The position numbers and the translations under genes are program-made. From Ignavibacteriota bacterium (GTDB taxonomy: Bacteria; Bacteroidota; Ignavibacteria; SZUA-365): a DNA stretch of 64,000 nucleotides. This document shows, piece after piece, positions 1 through 8,425 of this stretch. The DNA lies in contig JACRFB010000024.1 of assembly GCA_016218045.1 (NCBI GenBank), positions 1 to 64,000 of the forward strand, in the 5' to 3' direction. Position 1 is the stretch's first letter; every line of letters begins with the position of its first letter. The notes under the pieces were generated by a model. It did no database searches and was not told the origin of the DNA. It saw only the letters and a list, made by a program, of their open reading frames with translations.

Positions 1-35
1 GGTTGATCGTCAAACGTGGGCTGTGTACGTTGCTG

Positions 36-110
36 CATAGCAAGCCTCCGCGAGGTGTGGATGTTTTTGGGCAAACAGAAATCTAAACACCACGTGCGAG
101 GCTTGCTATG
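36..110. repeat. Inverted repeat upstream of ftsX
   Basis: A perfect 13-bp inverted repeat (CATAGCAAGCCTC at 36-48, GAGGCTTGCTATG at 98-110) encloses about 50 bp. The next bases inward on both sides (GCGAGGTGTGG against ACACCACGTGC) also pair imperfectly, so the arms reach about 20 bp. No coding capacity is visible between them. It could be a structured RNA element, a strong hairpin ending an upstream gene, or a remnant of a small non-autonomous element. No T-run follows, so a simple terminator is not favoured. Confidence 0.6.
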
Positions 111-127
111 TTAAACATCGGGTCTCT

Positions 128-183
128 CCCGCTGTCCCGCTCTCCCGCTGTCCCGCTCTCCCGCTGTCCCGCTGTCCCGCTGT
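128..183. repeat. 8-bp tandem array CCCGCTGT/CCCGCTCT
   Basis: Seven head-to-tail 8-bp units (CCCGCTGT or CCCGCTCT) end about 50 bp before ftsX. The same unit in reverse complement (GGGACAGC, GGGAGAGC) makes up the linkers of the array after ftsX, so ftsX is bracketed by the same repeat in opposite orientations. Confidence 0.85.
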
Positions 184-235
184 CCACTTGTTCTCCCGGC
201 GATGAAAAGCTAACTTGGGCTGATAACAAAGGCCT

Positions 236-1117
236 ATGAGCGTCCGATACACGTTTCAGGAAAGTCTGGCCGGGTTCCGGCGCAATCGTGCCGCCACGAT
301 CATTACGATCTTCACGGTCAGCATTTCCCTATTGCTCCTGGGGGTGTTCGCGATCATTACGCTGAACTTCTCCGCAATCGTCGACCAGATACGCAACCGC
401 GTGGAAGTGGAGGCGTTCCTGCGCGAAGGGCTGTCGGCAGACCAGCACCGCGAACTTGGCGTACGCATGCGCTCGCTCCGTGGTGTCGAGGAGGTGACCT
501 ACATCTCCAAGGAAGAAGCCGCAAAAATCTTCCAGAAAGAATTCGGCGAGACGTACGCGGACTTCCTCGACGACAATCCCCTGCCCTCCTCCTTCCGCCT
601 GAAGATGTACGCGGGGTACGACAATCCCGACAGTGTGGCGGCCATCGCCGAGCGGGTCAAACGCATGCGCGGCGTGGAGGATGTCGTATACCGCAAACAA
701 TTCCTGTCGCTGATCGACACGCGGGCGCGTGCCTTCAGTTATGCGACCCTGTTTATCGGCATCGTGCTGGGGCTGTCGGCCGTGATACTCGTGGCGAACA
801 CGATCCGCCTCACCATCGAGGCCAAACGCGGCATCATCCGCACGATGAAACTGGTGGGCGCCACCTCGATGTTTATCCGCATGCCTTTTGTCATCGAGGG
901 TGTGTTGCACGGCCTCATTGGCGGGGTCCTCGCCTCGATTCTGCTGGGTCTCGTCTTTGCCTTCTTCATCAGTCCCATTTCGGAGGACCTGCTCGTTAAT
1001 ATCGCCGTTGACGCGGTGTTCTATTTTTACCTCATCGTCCTGGGCGCGATACTCGGTCTCGTCGGCAGCGTCGTGTCCATCGGACGCTTCCTCCGCGAAG
1101 CGCTCGTTATCCAATAA
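236..1117 (+). CDS. ftsX: Cell-division ABC transporter permease FtsX
   Basis: FtsX is the membrane partner of FtsE. In the divisome the FtsEX complex couples ATP hydrolysis to activation of cell-wall hydrolases. The 293-residue protein has the family layout: a cytoplasmic N-terminus, a first membrane helix at about 20-43, an extracytoplasmic domain at about 50-165 and three further helices at about 170-190, 217-245 and 260-282. The conserved stretch KLVGAT followed by FVIEG lies at 205-221. Length is normal. No ftsE lies in the visible upstream DNA, so the partner is elsewhere or beyond the edge. The gene stands alone between two repeat arrays, and no obvious ribosome binding site decides the start. 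Confidence 0.93.
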   Translation: MSVRYTFQESLAGFRRNRAATIITIFTVSISLLLLGVFAIITLNFSAIVDQIRNRVEVEAFLREGLSADQHRELGVRMRSLRGVEEVTYISKEEAAKIFQKEFGETYADFLDDNPLPSSFRLKMYAGYDNPDSVAAIAERVKRMRGVEDVVYRKQFLSLIDTRARAFSYATLFIGIVLGLSAVILVANTIRLTIEAKRGIIRTMKLVGATSMFIRMPFVIEGVLHGLIGGVLASILLGLVFAFFISPISEDLLVNIAVDAVFYFYLIVLGAILGLVGSVVSIGRFLREALVIQ

Positions 1118-1785
1118 CGATCTGCCGCTGGTCTCGAGGGTCGTAGCTCCTAACACTCGTGTGAGGATATGGGAGAGCGGGAGAGCGGGACAGCGGGAGC
1201 GGAACAACGAAATAGTGTCTCGCTGAGCGGAGTCGAAGCGCGACGGGACAGCGGGAGAGCGGGACAGCGGGAGAGCGGGACAGCGGGAGCGGAACAACGA
1301 AATAGTGTCTCGCTGAGCGGAGTCGAAGCGCGACGGGACAGCGGGAGCGGAACAACGAAATAGTGTCTCGCTGAGCGGAGTCGAAGCGCGACGGGACAGC
1401 GGGACAGCGGGACAGCGGGACAGCGGGAGCGGAACAACGAAATAGTGTCTCGCTGAGCGGAGTCGAAGCGCGACGGGACAGCGGGACAGCGGGAGCGGAA
1501 CAACGAAATAGTGTCTCGCTGAGCGGAGTCGAAGCGCGACGGGACAGCGGGACAGCGGGAGAGCGGGACAGCGGGACGGATTAGTTGGATGCAATCCGTA
1601 TTATACGCGTGTTCCTTGTGAGACATCTCGTGGTCTCCTCTTCTCCCGGTCGCATTTCTCTGCCCCTCAGCGTTCTCCTATATCCTAGCTCCTGTATCCT
1701 ACCTCCTGAAAAACGTATCCTATCTCCTTCAAGACTCGGAACCGATCCCGCGACTTTGCATCCACGAACTGACCGACACAGAAAC
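1118..1785. repeat. Intergenic array: five copies of a 52-bp core with 8-bp linkers
   Basis: After a GTGTGAGG motif near 1160, five near-identical copies of a core of about 52 bp start near 1198, 1288, 1346, 1428 and 1494. The core begins GCGGAACAACGAAATAG and contains TCTCGCTGAGCGGAGTCGAA. Copies are separated by variable numbers of GGGACAGC / GGGAGAGC 8-mers. The core half GTCTCGCT...AGCGCGAC can pair at 7 of 8 positions around a 12-nt loop, like a REP element. The array ends near 1580. From 1580 to 1785 there are pyrimidine-rich TATCCTxxCTCCT runs and no gene. Long open frames through the array on both strands are simple repeat translations. Confidence 0.85.
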
Positions 1786-2643
1786 ATGCCCAACTACCCC
1801 TTCCATCTCACACCCGGCGGACCACGCCTGGTCACCTACGCCTTCGAAAAGACGGGAGGAAAAAACTGGCGGTACGATGCCGAGATGCTGTACATCGGCA
1901 GCAGCTACGGCGAAAATGTTTTTGCCATGGCCGAGCAGTTTCCAGGATCGATAGTCGGCGCTGACGAGGACGCGGAGGCGCTGTTCTTCTGCAAATCGCG
2001 TGTCGGCGACCTGCGGCCGCGTGTCTCCTTCAGGATGATGTCGCCCGTCGCGCTCGATCCGCGCGACGGCACCGTCGACGCGGTGATTGTCGACGGGGTT
2101 CTTTCGAGCTACAACAAGCGCAAACTGCTGCGCGAGGTGCGGCGTGTGCTGAAGCCCGGGGCTCCGCTGCTTATCGCCGCACCGGTGTGGCTCGAGGACG
2201 GTGCGCCCACGGGCATACGGGGCGTGTGGGAGACACGTGAATACACAGTGCCCACACGCGCGGAACTCGCGGACCTGCTCGCCGAATGCGGATTCCGCAT
2301 CGTGCACGAGAGCGACCAGACACGCGTCCTCGAACCCTTCTACAAGCAGTTCATGACCGACGTGAAAAAATTGGCCGCTGCGGGCTTCGAGGAATTCAAG
2401 CAGCACCGCGCGCTCGTGAAACACTACAAACACGAGATCGACATGTACTTCAAACACGGCGGACGGCGCTACATGGGCTATGTCGTGATCGGCGCTCGGG
2501 CCGCGGGCGAAGAAGGCGGTGTTCAGAATCCAGAACCCGGCATACGGAGTTCGGAAGCTGAAACAACAGCGCCGGGCGAGGGGATTCAGAATATCGGATC
2601 GGATACTCCGCTATCACCGGACGCGGATTTCCCGCTCATGTAA
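1786..2643 (+). CDS. Class I SAM-dependent methyltransferase
   Basis: A 285-residue protein when read from the ATG at 1786. An in-frame start 201 bp upstream would translate repeat DNA and is rejected. The Rossmann-type methyltransferase signature is visible: MLYIGSSYGENVF (motif I, SAM binding), an acidic residue at the end of strand 2 (VGADED), VDAVIVDGVL (motif IV) and a post-motif block VRRVLKPGAPLLIAAP. The substrate is unknown. The last 45 or so residues are Glu/Pro/Ser-rich with a duplicated G[IV]QN phrase. They look like intergenic repeat that has been read into the reading frame. The gene stands alone, with repeats on both sides. Confidence 0.75.
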   Translation: MPNYPFHLTPGGPRLVTYAFEKTGGKNWRYDAEMLYIGSSYGENVFAMAEQFPGSIVGADEDAEALFFCKSRVGDLRPRVSFRMMSPVALDPRDGTVDAVIVDGVLSSYNKRKLLREVRRVLKPGAPLLIAAPVWLEDGAPTGIRGVWETREYTVPTRAELADLLAECGFRIVHESDQTRVLEPFYKQFMTDVKKLAAAGFEEFKQHRALVKHYKHEIDMYFKHGGRRYMGYVVIGARAAGEEGGVQNPEPGIRSSEAETTAPGEGIQNIGSDTPLSPDADFPLM

Positions 2644-2766
2644 ACACCCCGCTCTCCCGTCGCCCCTCGACAAGCTCGGGGTGACACAGCGTTCTGGTCC
2701 CGCTGTCCCGTCGCGCTTCGACTCCGCTCAGCGAGACACTATTTCGCTGTTCCGCTCCCGCTGTGC
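2644..2766. repeat. Inverted single copy of the 52-bp core repeat
   Basis: Positions about 2700-2763 carry the reverse complement of the core found five times at 1198-1545, again flanked by CCCGCTGT units. It has one clear change (TTTCGCTGTTCCG for TTTCGTTGTTCCG). The copy fills most of the 120 bp between the convergent methyltransferase and udk genes and ends 3-4 bp from the udk stop codon. Confidence 0.8.
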
Positions 2767-3396
2767 CTACCCCAGCATCCCTTCAATCCACGCGGCGACC
2801 ACACGCACGGCGATGGCGTTGGTGGCTTCGAAGGGAACGATAAGGTCCGCGTAGCGCTTGCTCGGTGCGACGTACTGTTCGAACATGGGCCGCACGCTCG
2901 AGAGGTATTGCTGACGCACACTTTCGACCGAACGTCCGCGTTCGGCGATGTCGCGCTCGAGACGGCGCAGCAGGCGCAGGTCGTCGGTGGCGTCGATAAA
3001 CAGGCGCAGATCCATCTCCTCGCGCAATTCGGGTTCCGACAGCACGAGGATGCCGTCGACCAGCACCACGGGGCGCGGGAGCAGCGTCACCGTCTCTGCG
3101 AGCCGCCTGTGTGTCGAGAAATCGTAGACGGGCTGCTCCACGGGAAGACCCGCCCGCAATGCGCGCAGGTGTTCGACAGCCAGTTCGGTTTCGAGCGCGT
3201 CGGGATGGTCGTAATTGATCTTTGCGGGATCCGGCACCGGCATCGCGTCGAGATCGTGATAATAGGCATCGTGCTGGAAGAGCAGGATGGATTCTTCACC
3301 AAGCCGGTCCGCCAGTTGCCGGGCAAAGGTCGTTTTTCCGGAACCGCTGCCGCCGGCGATGCCGACAATGATGGTGCGTGTAGTCTGATCGTTCAT
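2767..3396 (-). CDS. udk: Uridine kinase
   Basis: Uridine/cytidine kinase phosphorylates uridine and cytidine to UMP and CMP in pyrimidine salvage. The ATG at 3396 gives 209 residues, the usual family size; an in-frame start 81 bp upstream adds an Arg-rich tail unlike the family and was not used. The P-loop GGSGSGKTT is at about residues 15-23. FQHDAYYHDL, NYDHPDALE, PVYDFSTHRR and LVDGILVL follow in the order expected for the uridine kinase/phosphoribulokinase family. The gene is monocistronic and convergent with the methyltransferase. Only about 4 bp separate its stop codon from a dispersed repeat. Confidence 0.9.
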   Translation of the reverse strand: MNDQTTRTIIVGIAGGSGSGKTTFARQLADRLGEESILLFQHDAYYHDLDAMPVPDPAKINYDHPDALETELAVEHLRALRAGLPVEQPVYDFSTHRRLAETVTLLPRPVVLVDGILVLSEPELREEMDLRLFIDATDDLRLLRRLERDIAERGRSVESVRQQYLSSVRPMFEQYVAPSKRYADLIVPFEATNAIAVRVVAAWIEGMLG

Positions 3397-3489
3397 GATG
3401 GACACGAATCTACGACGCGCGCGGCGGTGCGGCAAACGTGCGGGGGCCGGAAGAGACACGCGTCGTACACGCCGCATGGAGAGGGTGGA

Positions 3490-4728
3490 CTACTCCCACA
3501 GTTTCCTCACCGGAACGGCATAGATGTTCTCACCGAAACTGATCGTCGCCGTTCCGTCGTAGAGGACCACTCCGGCACAGAAGCGCCCGCCCGCCGCACT
3601 GCGGAGTTTGCGCAGTCCACGCAGATCCGCACTGTTGACCGAGGCGGCGGCCTTGACGTCAACACCGCATACCACTCCCTGTCCTTCAATCACAATGTCC
3701 ACTTCAAAGTCGTCACGATCCCGGTAGTGTGAGAACTCAAGCGGATCCGGACGGAAGCTTGCCTGACGCCGCAATTCCTGGAGTACAAACGTCTCCAGCA
3801 TGGCACCCATCGTGGCTCGATCCCCCGCCAATGCGGTATCGTCCAGCCCGAGCAGCGCGCATGCCACCCCCGTGTCACACACATGGATCTTCGGCCGTTT
3901 CACAAGCCGCTTCAATTTGTTGATGTGCCAGGCCGGAAGCCTCTCGATCAAAAACACACGCTCGAGCAGGGCGACGTGCTCGTGAATAGTCTGTCGTGTC
4001 AATTCGAATGGTGCCGCAAGATCGGCGACGTTGATGAGTTGCGCCGTATACGCAGCCGCCAGGCGTAGGAGTTTCGGAAGCGTTTCGAACGACCGTAGTC
4101 GGCTCATGTCGCGCACGTCGCGCTGTATTTGCGTCTCGACGTAATCGCGGTACCACATGCGCCGGCGCGCAGGCGTCTTCCGCGCGAGGGCCGCCGGATA
4201 CCCGCCGGTGACAATGCGTCGCGCGAGTTCACGTCCGAGCGACGTTGACATGCCCGTGTTGAATCGACCACGCAACAGAGCATCGAGAAAACGGGGCCGC
4301 CGGTCTTCGATCTCGTTTTGCGCGAGAGGGTGGAGCCGGAGAATACCCATGCGTCCTGCGAGAGAGTCCGCAAGTCCGGGCAGGCGCAGGACATTGGCCG
4401 AGCCCGTGAGAATGAACCGCCCCATGACCCTGCGCGTGTCGATCGCGGCCTTGAGCGAGGTGAATATCCCGGGAACACGTTGCACCTCATCGAGTATGGT
4501 TCTCGAGGGCAACCCCGCGATAAAGCCGACGGGATCGGCGTTCGCCGCCGCCAATGCAGCGACGTCATCGAAGGAAATGTATGAGTACCCGCGGTGTTCA
4601 CCCACGATACGCGCCAGCGTTGTCTTCCCGCATTGCCGCGGCCCGTGGATGAGCACGGCAGGCGTGTCACGCAGCGCCTCATGGAGACGCGGCGCAACCA
4701 ATCGAGGGTATTGTAAGACGCGAGACAT
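3490..4728 (-). CDS. DUF4143-type AAA ATPase
   Basis: 412-residue ATPase of the AAA_14/DUF4143 family: an N-terminal P-loop domain and a C-terminal restriction-endonuclease-like fold. Walker A GPRQCGKTT lies at 29-37, Walker B TILDEVQR at 77-84 and a sensor-like LTGSAN at 107-112. A winged-helix-like stretch (ELTRQTIHEHVALLERVFLI) lies in the middle. The C-terminal DFEVDIVIEGQG...CGVDVKAA resembles the nuclease-like E/D-x-K core. The cellular role of this family is not settled; members occur in multiple copies and vary between strains. The gene is isolated, and its upstream region is a perfect 23-bp tandem array starting 21 bp before the ATG. Confidence 0.85.
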   Translation of the reverse strand: MSRVLQYPRLVAPRLHEALRDTPAVLIHGPRQCGKTTLARIVGEHRGYSYISFDDVAALAAANADPVGFIAGLPSRTILDEVQRVPGIFTSLKAAIDTRRVMGRFILTGSANVLRLPGLADSLAGRMGILRLHPLAQNEIEDRRPRFLDALLRGRFNTGMSTSLGRELARRIVTGGYPAALARKTPARRRMWYRDYVETQIQRDVRDMSRLRSFETLPKLLRLAAAYTAQLINVADLAAPFELTRQTIHEHVALLERVFLIERLPAWHINKLKRLVKRPKIHVCDTGVACALLGLDDTALAGDRATMGAMLETFVLQELRRQASFRPDPLEFSHYRDRDDFEVDIVIEGQGVVCGVDVKAAASVNSADLRGLRKLRSAAGGRFCAGVVLYDGTATISFGENIYAVPVRKLWE

Positions 4729-4749
4729 GCATAAACGTACGGAGGCGGG

Positions 4750-4887
4750 CGGCTGAATGCAAGTTTACCGGTCGGCTGAACGCTAGTTCAGGTGTCGGCT
4801 GAATGCTAGTTCATGTGTCGGCTGAATGCTAGTTCATGCGTCGGCTGAATGCTAGTTCACGCGTCGGCTGAATAAAAGTTCATGCGT
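4750..4887. repeat. 23-bp tandem array, six units
   Basis: Units start at 4750, 4773, 4796, 4819, 4842 and 4865, exactly 23 bp apart, with a partial seventh at 4888. The consensus is CGGCTGAATGCTAGTTCA followed by five variable bases (often TGTGT or TGCGT). Each unit has a small dyad, TGAA-TGCTAG-TTCA. The array lies directly upstream of the minus-strand ATPase gene and about 220 bp upstream of the plus-strand secreted-protein gene, so it could be a multi-site operator for either. There is no repeat-spacer alternation, so it is not a CRISPR. From 4888 to about 5050 nothing recognisable is seen. Confidence 0.9.
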
Positions 4888-5055
4888 CGGTGACAGACGG
4901 GCGTACAGGCCGGTTGTTGATGTATTCGGCGTCGAGCGGGTGCCGGCAACTGTCGGCATCACAGCCATAGGTCATTGATCGAGCAGCGTCGCGCACCCCG
5001 CGCACACGCGGCCCGCATACAACACGTGATACGTGGGGAACGATGAATTCCACTT

Positions 5056-5085
5056 TTTTCGGGACGCCGGGAAGTTCTATTTTCC
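5056..5085 (+). promoter_or_regulatory. Candidate Bacteroidota-type promoter
   Basis: TTTT at 5056-5059, an 18-nt spacer and TATTTTCC at 5078-5085 resemble the -33 / -7 (TAnnTTTG) promoter pattern. The ATG of the secreted-protein gene is at 5108, with a GCAGGAG ribosome binding site before it. The last three bases of the -7 box are not canonical, so this is tentative. Confidence 0.3.
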
Positions 5086-5107
5086 GCCTGACGTGCAGGA
5101 GTGCTTT

Positions 5108-8100
5108 ATGCGACGACTGGCTGTATTGGGAACCATCATTATCTGTTCCATACTGGCGGAGGCGCCCGGACAGAGCGCTGTACAATCGGCATCACCGTCT
5201 CGAACGGTCGTGATCGACGACACCGACTCGATAGGCACGGCGGCGCTGCTGATGTGGTTCGGCAACGATGGAACGCTGTCGCACAACGCCATGTACGACG
5301 GACCGGGATTCGAATGGCCGCGCGGGAGCGGCCACCATCTGATCTACGCCGAAGGGCCGGTGTTTGGCGGACTCGTACGCGGCGACACCTGCGCAACCGG
5401 AGCGTATTTCCGTTCGGCTCTGCAGCCAGGTCCGATACTGCCCGGCGGAACAGCGGCGGATCCCGCCGACCCGCGGCATCACATCTACCTCGCACGGCGC
5501 ATGCAGCGCGCGACGTTTGCGCAACTGCCGCCGGGTGTGCAGACACGGCTGCGCGCGGACTTCACCACCTGGCCCGCGGACCTCGGCGCCCCGTGGCTCG
5601 ACCGCAATAATAACGGACGTTACGATCCGAATTTCGAGGCCTGGCTCGACAACAACACCACCTCCGACGAACCGCTGTTCGCGGGCGAACACATCGCATG
5701 GTACGTCTCGAACGACCTCGACACGGCGCGCACATCCGCGCTGTTCGGATCCCGTCCGCTCGGCATCGAAGTCCATACCTACATCTGGACACGCGGCGGC
5801 CATCCCACTCTCGAGAACACCGTCTTTGTCCGGCATACCGTCATCAACAAAACTCCCGACGCCGTGACGGAATTTGTTCTCGGGCGCTGGACCGACTTCG
5901 AGATCGGTTTTGCCGGAGACGATTTTATGGGCTGCGACTCGGTCCGTGGAATGATGTACAGCTACAACAGCGAGGTGTCGGACCCCCTGTACAACGATCC
6001 ACCCGTGATCGGCACGATACTGTTGCAGGGACCGATCGAGGCCTCGCTTGGTGATACAGCTCTGTGGTCCTTCGGCCGTCGCGCCGGATATCGCAATCTC
6101 GGAGTTGGCGGCTTTACAAACGTCATCAAGGGTGTGCGGGGCTACGGCGATCCGCCCACTGCGGGCGCGTCGGCACGCGGGCACGTATACCGCTTTCTGC
6201 GCGGGCGCATGTCCACAGGACCGTATCCCATCGATCCGCTGACACACAACGCAACGGCGTTTCCGCTTTCGGGCGATCCGATACACATGCGGGGATGGGT
6301 GGACGGACGTGTACACCGCGCATCCGACCGCCGGGGTATCCTCGCGTGCAGCCCCGTGACCTTCCACAGCGGCGATACGCAGGAGGTCGTATATGCGACA
6401 GTTGTTGCGCAGGGACCCACACGCGCGGCCGATCTTCGACTGCTGCAGAAGCGGGCCGACGAACTTCATACCGTGTACAATGCGGGAGCGCTCACGTTCA
6501 CACCGCCCGACATCACAGCGACGGTATCCTATCCCGGCACATCCCAGACCCGCATCGACGTGCGCGGATTCATTCAAGGAGCACTCGCGGCAACCGCGCG
6601 TTTTGTGGATGGATTTGGCTCTCCGGTCGCATCCACGACATTGTTTGACGACGGGCTGCACGGCGATGGGCTGGCCGGTGACGGAACCTTTGCGGGCGTG
6701 TGGATCACCACACGTCAGGGCCGTGGTGTGGATTGTATCGTTGACGCGGACTATCCGCACACACACACCCTTACGTGGCCGGTCGCCTCGTGCCTCGCGC
6801 TCAACGGCCCCTTACACATCGGCGTCCGCATCGTCTCCGATCACCTGAACTTCCTCGCCGACGCGAATCCGGGCGAGGACATCCGGCTGGGCCTCGACGC
6901 GCGCAACGACGGCGCATTCCCCGTCGAAGCGCTCCGTGTGTTTCCGGGCGCCTGGGGAATGTACGGCTCGCGCCCGCTCGTTTTTCCCGCCGTCGTCGCG
7001 CCAGCATCAACACGCGCACTGCCCTACGACGCCCACGATGTGAACAGCTTCCTCTCGTACACCATTCCCGGCGATACTCCCGTGGGCAGCAGCCTCGCTT
7101 TCCCACTGTACACGGAAGACACGACGAATCAGTGCTGGTGCGACACCGCCCGCATCGCCGTCGCCGCACTGCGCGAACCCGTGGCCGATTCGCTCGCGGA
7201 ACATTTCGCGGGCTACGCAGCAGGCTCACTCGGCTGGCGCGTCGTCGATCGTGCCTCGCTCGACACACACGAGTATCGTGTCACGGTGCGGAGCGCCGAC
7301 ACCGCGATGCATGTGCGCACGGTCAGCATCGAGGACATGACCGCGGGGCGCATCGTGGTCGACGGGGTGTTCCTGCCGGACAGTTTCGCGCATGCAATGC
7401 CCTTGGTGGCAGGATGGAAACTCACGGCAGGCAGCACGGACAGAGAAGTCGGGAAAGCCTATGTGATGTACTCCGACGGCACAACGGCGGTCTGCGGCAG
7501 TTGGGGCTCGTGGTTCAACACACCCGCGGGAAGTACCACCGACGCCTCGCCGAACTTCACGAGAATACCACTGAGCATTCCGAAACGGTCGCGCAGCACC
7601 TGGAAGGAACTCGCGGTCGTGTCAATCGATTTCGATTCCACGCGCGGGCAGGATGTCGTCCGTTACCGCGGAACATCGCTGCAGAGCGCGGCACCGGATG
7701 GAAAAGTATCCCTGCCCTTCACGGTCTGGGCCATGCGCGATTCGATACGTGTGCGCCAGTTGAACGCGGGCATCGTGGAATCGACCGCGAGCGGCAGTCT
7801 GGACGGGCGCTGGGACAGCGGCGAACAATTGATCGTTTTTTCGTCGACATACTCCACGCCCATCCCGTCCGAGTACACACAGAACATGTTGTACCCGTAC
7901 AACGGCGCGCTCGACATCCTCTACATCGGATCATACAGCAGCACGGCCGCGTTCGCATCCTTCCGCGACGGCACACACCTGCTGCTCGATTCGCGCATAC
8001 CGGTCAGCGACGCCGATACGTTTCTCATTCGTCCCGGGCGCCGCGCGGCCCCCGTGCCGCCGCCGAAAAAGTTCGACGTGCGGACGCTGTACCCTCATCC

Positions 8101-8335
8101 GGCAAGGTCCGGCGCAGTGACGACACTGCTCGTGGACGTTCCTCAGCCCGCGCGCTGCTCGGTGCAGTTGCACAATTCCCTCGGGCGGGTCGTCTCACTC
8201 CTCGACACGGAGCTGGATACGGGCACACACACACTCGCGCTTCGCATCCCCGCCTCAATGGCCGCGGGCATGTATCAGCTCGTGCTCGTCAACGGGAGTG
8301 CCGTCGTACGGCGGCCCATGCTTCTGCTGCGCTGA
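5108..8335 (+). CDS. Giant secreted protein with T9SS type A sorting domain (copy 1)
   Basis: 1075 residues from the ATG at 5108, which has GCAGGAG 6-7 bp upstream; the upstream in-frame ATG at 5033 lacks one. A signal peptide (MRRLAVLGTIIICSILAEAP) is followed by a long region without catalytic motifs that I can name. Landmarks are DSIGTAALLMWFGNDG near the mature N-terminus, a DDGLHGDGLAGDGTFAG phrase at about 514-530 (like choice-of-anchor X modules), DANPGEDIRLGL and NQCWCDTAR at about 673-682. The C-terminal 80 or so residues begin LYPHPARSG and have the beta-strand spacing of a T9SS type A sorting domain. This implies export across the outer membrane and surface attachment or release. 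It is a close tandem paralogue of the next gene. Function unknown. Confidence 0.85.
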   Translation: MRRLAVLGTIIICSILAEAPGQSAVQSASPSRTVVIDDTDSIGTAALLMWFGNDGTLSHNAMYDGPGFEWPRGSGHHLIYAEGPVFGGLVRGDTCATGAYFRSALQPGPILPGGTAADPADPRHHIYLARRMQRATFAQLPPGVQTRLRADFTTWPADLGAPWLDRNNNGRYDPNFEAWLDNNTTSDEPLFAGEHIAWYVSNDLDTARTSALFGSRPLGIEVHTYIWTRGGHPTLENTVFVRHTVINKTPDAVTEFVLGRWTDFEIGFAGDDFMGCDSVRGMMYSYNSEVSDPLYNDPPVIGTILLQGPIEASLGDTALWSFGRRAGYRNLGVGGFTNVIKGVRGYGDPPTAGASARGHVYRFLRGRMSTGPYPIDPLTHNATAFPLSGDPIHMRGWVDGRVHRASDRRGILACSPVTFHSGDTQEVVYATVVAQGPTRAADLRLLQKRADELHTVYNAGALTFTPPDITATVSYPGTSQTRIDVRGFIQGALAATARFVDGFGSPVASTTLFDDGLHGDGLAGDGTFAGVWITTRQGRGVDCIVDADYPHTHTLTWPVASCLALNGPLHIGVRIVSDHLNFLADANPGEDIRLGLDARNDGAFPVEALRVFPGAWGMYGSRPLVFPAVVAPASTRALPYDAHDVNSFLSYTIPGDTPVGSSLAFPLYTEDTTNQCWCDTARIAVAALREPVADSLAEHFAGYAAGSLGWRVVDRASLDTHEYRVTVRSADTAMHVRTVSIEDMTAGRIVVDGVFLPDSFAHAMPLVAGWKLTAGSTDREVGKAYVMYSDGTTAVCGSWGSWFNTPAGSTTDASPNFTRIPLSIPKRSRSTWKELAVVSIDFDSTRGQDVVRYRGTSLQSAAPDGKVSLPFTVWAMRDSIRVRQLNAGIVESTASGSLDGRWDSGEQLIVFSSTYSTPIPSEYTQNMLYPYNGALDILYIGSYSSTAAFASFRDGTHLLLDSRIPVSDADTFLIRPGRRAAPVPPPKKFDVRTLYPHPARSGAVTTLLVDVPQPARCSVQLHNSLGRVVSLLDTELDTGTHTLALRIPASMAAGMYQLVLVNGSAVVRRPMLLLR

Positions 8336-8425
8336 GGCGGACGCGACGCTCGAATCGCAACATCAATCACGTGGACACAGGACGTTACAAATACTTCGAT
8401 CATTCCCAGCGTTACGAGGTTTCCC

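Noticed and set aside
36-110. Insertion sequence ends
   Set aside because: No transposase or target-site duplication can be seen. It is kept only as an inverted repeat.
329-1594. Long antisense reading frame (421 codons) across ftsX and the repeat array
   Set aside because: Its N-terminal half is a translation of the 52-bp and 8-bp repeats (repeated LPLSRCPVALRLRSARHY phrases), and the rest is antisense to ftsX. No start signal or family similarity.
4750-4887. CRISPR array
   Set aside because: Units are contiguous 23-bp repeats without unique spacers, and no cas gene is in the window.
5192-6766. 524-codon antisense frame inside the first T9SS protein gene
   Set aside because: No ribosome binding site, biased Arg/His/Cys composition and complete overlap with a gene that has clear domain structure.
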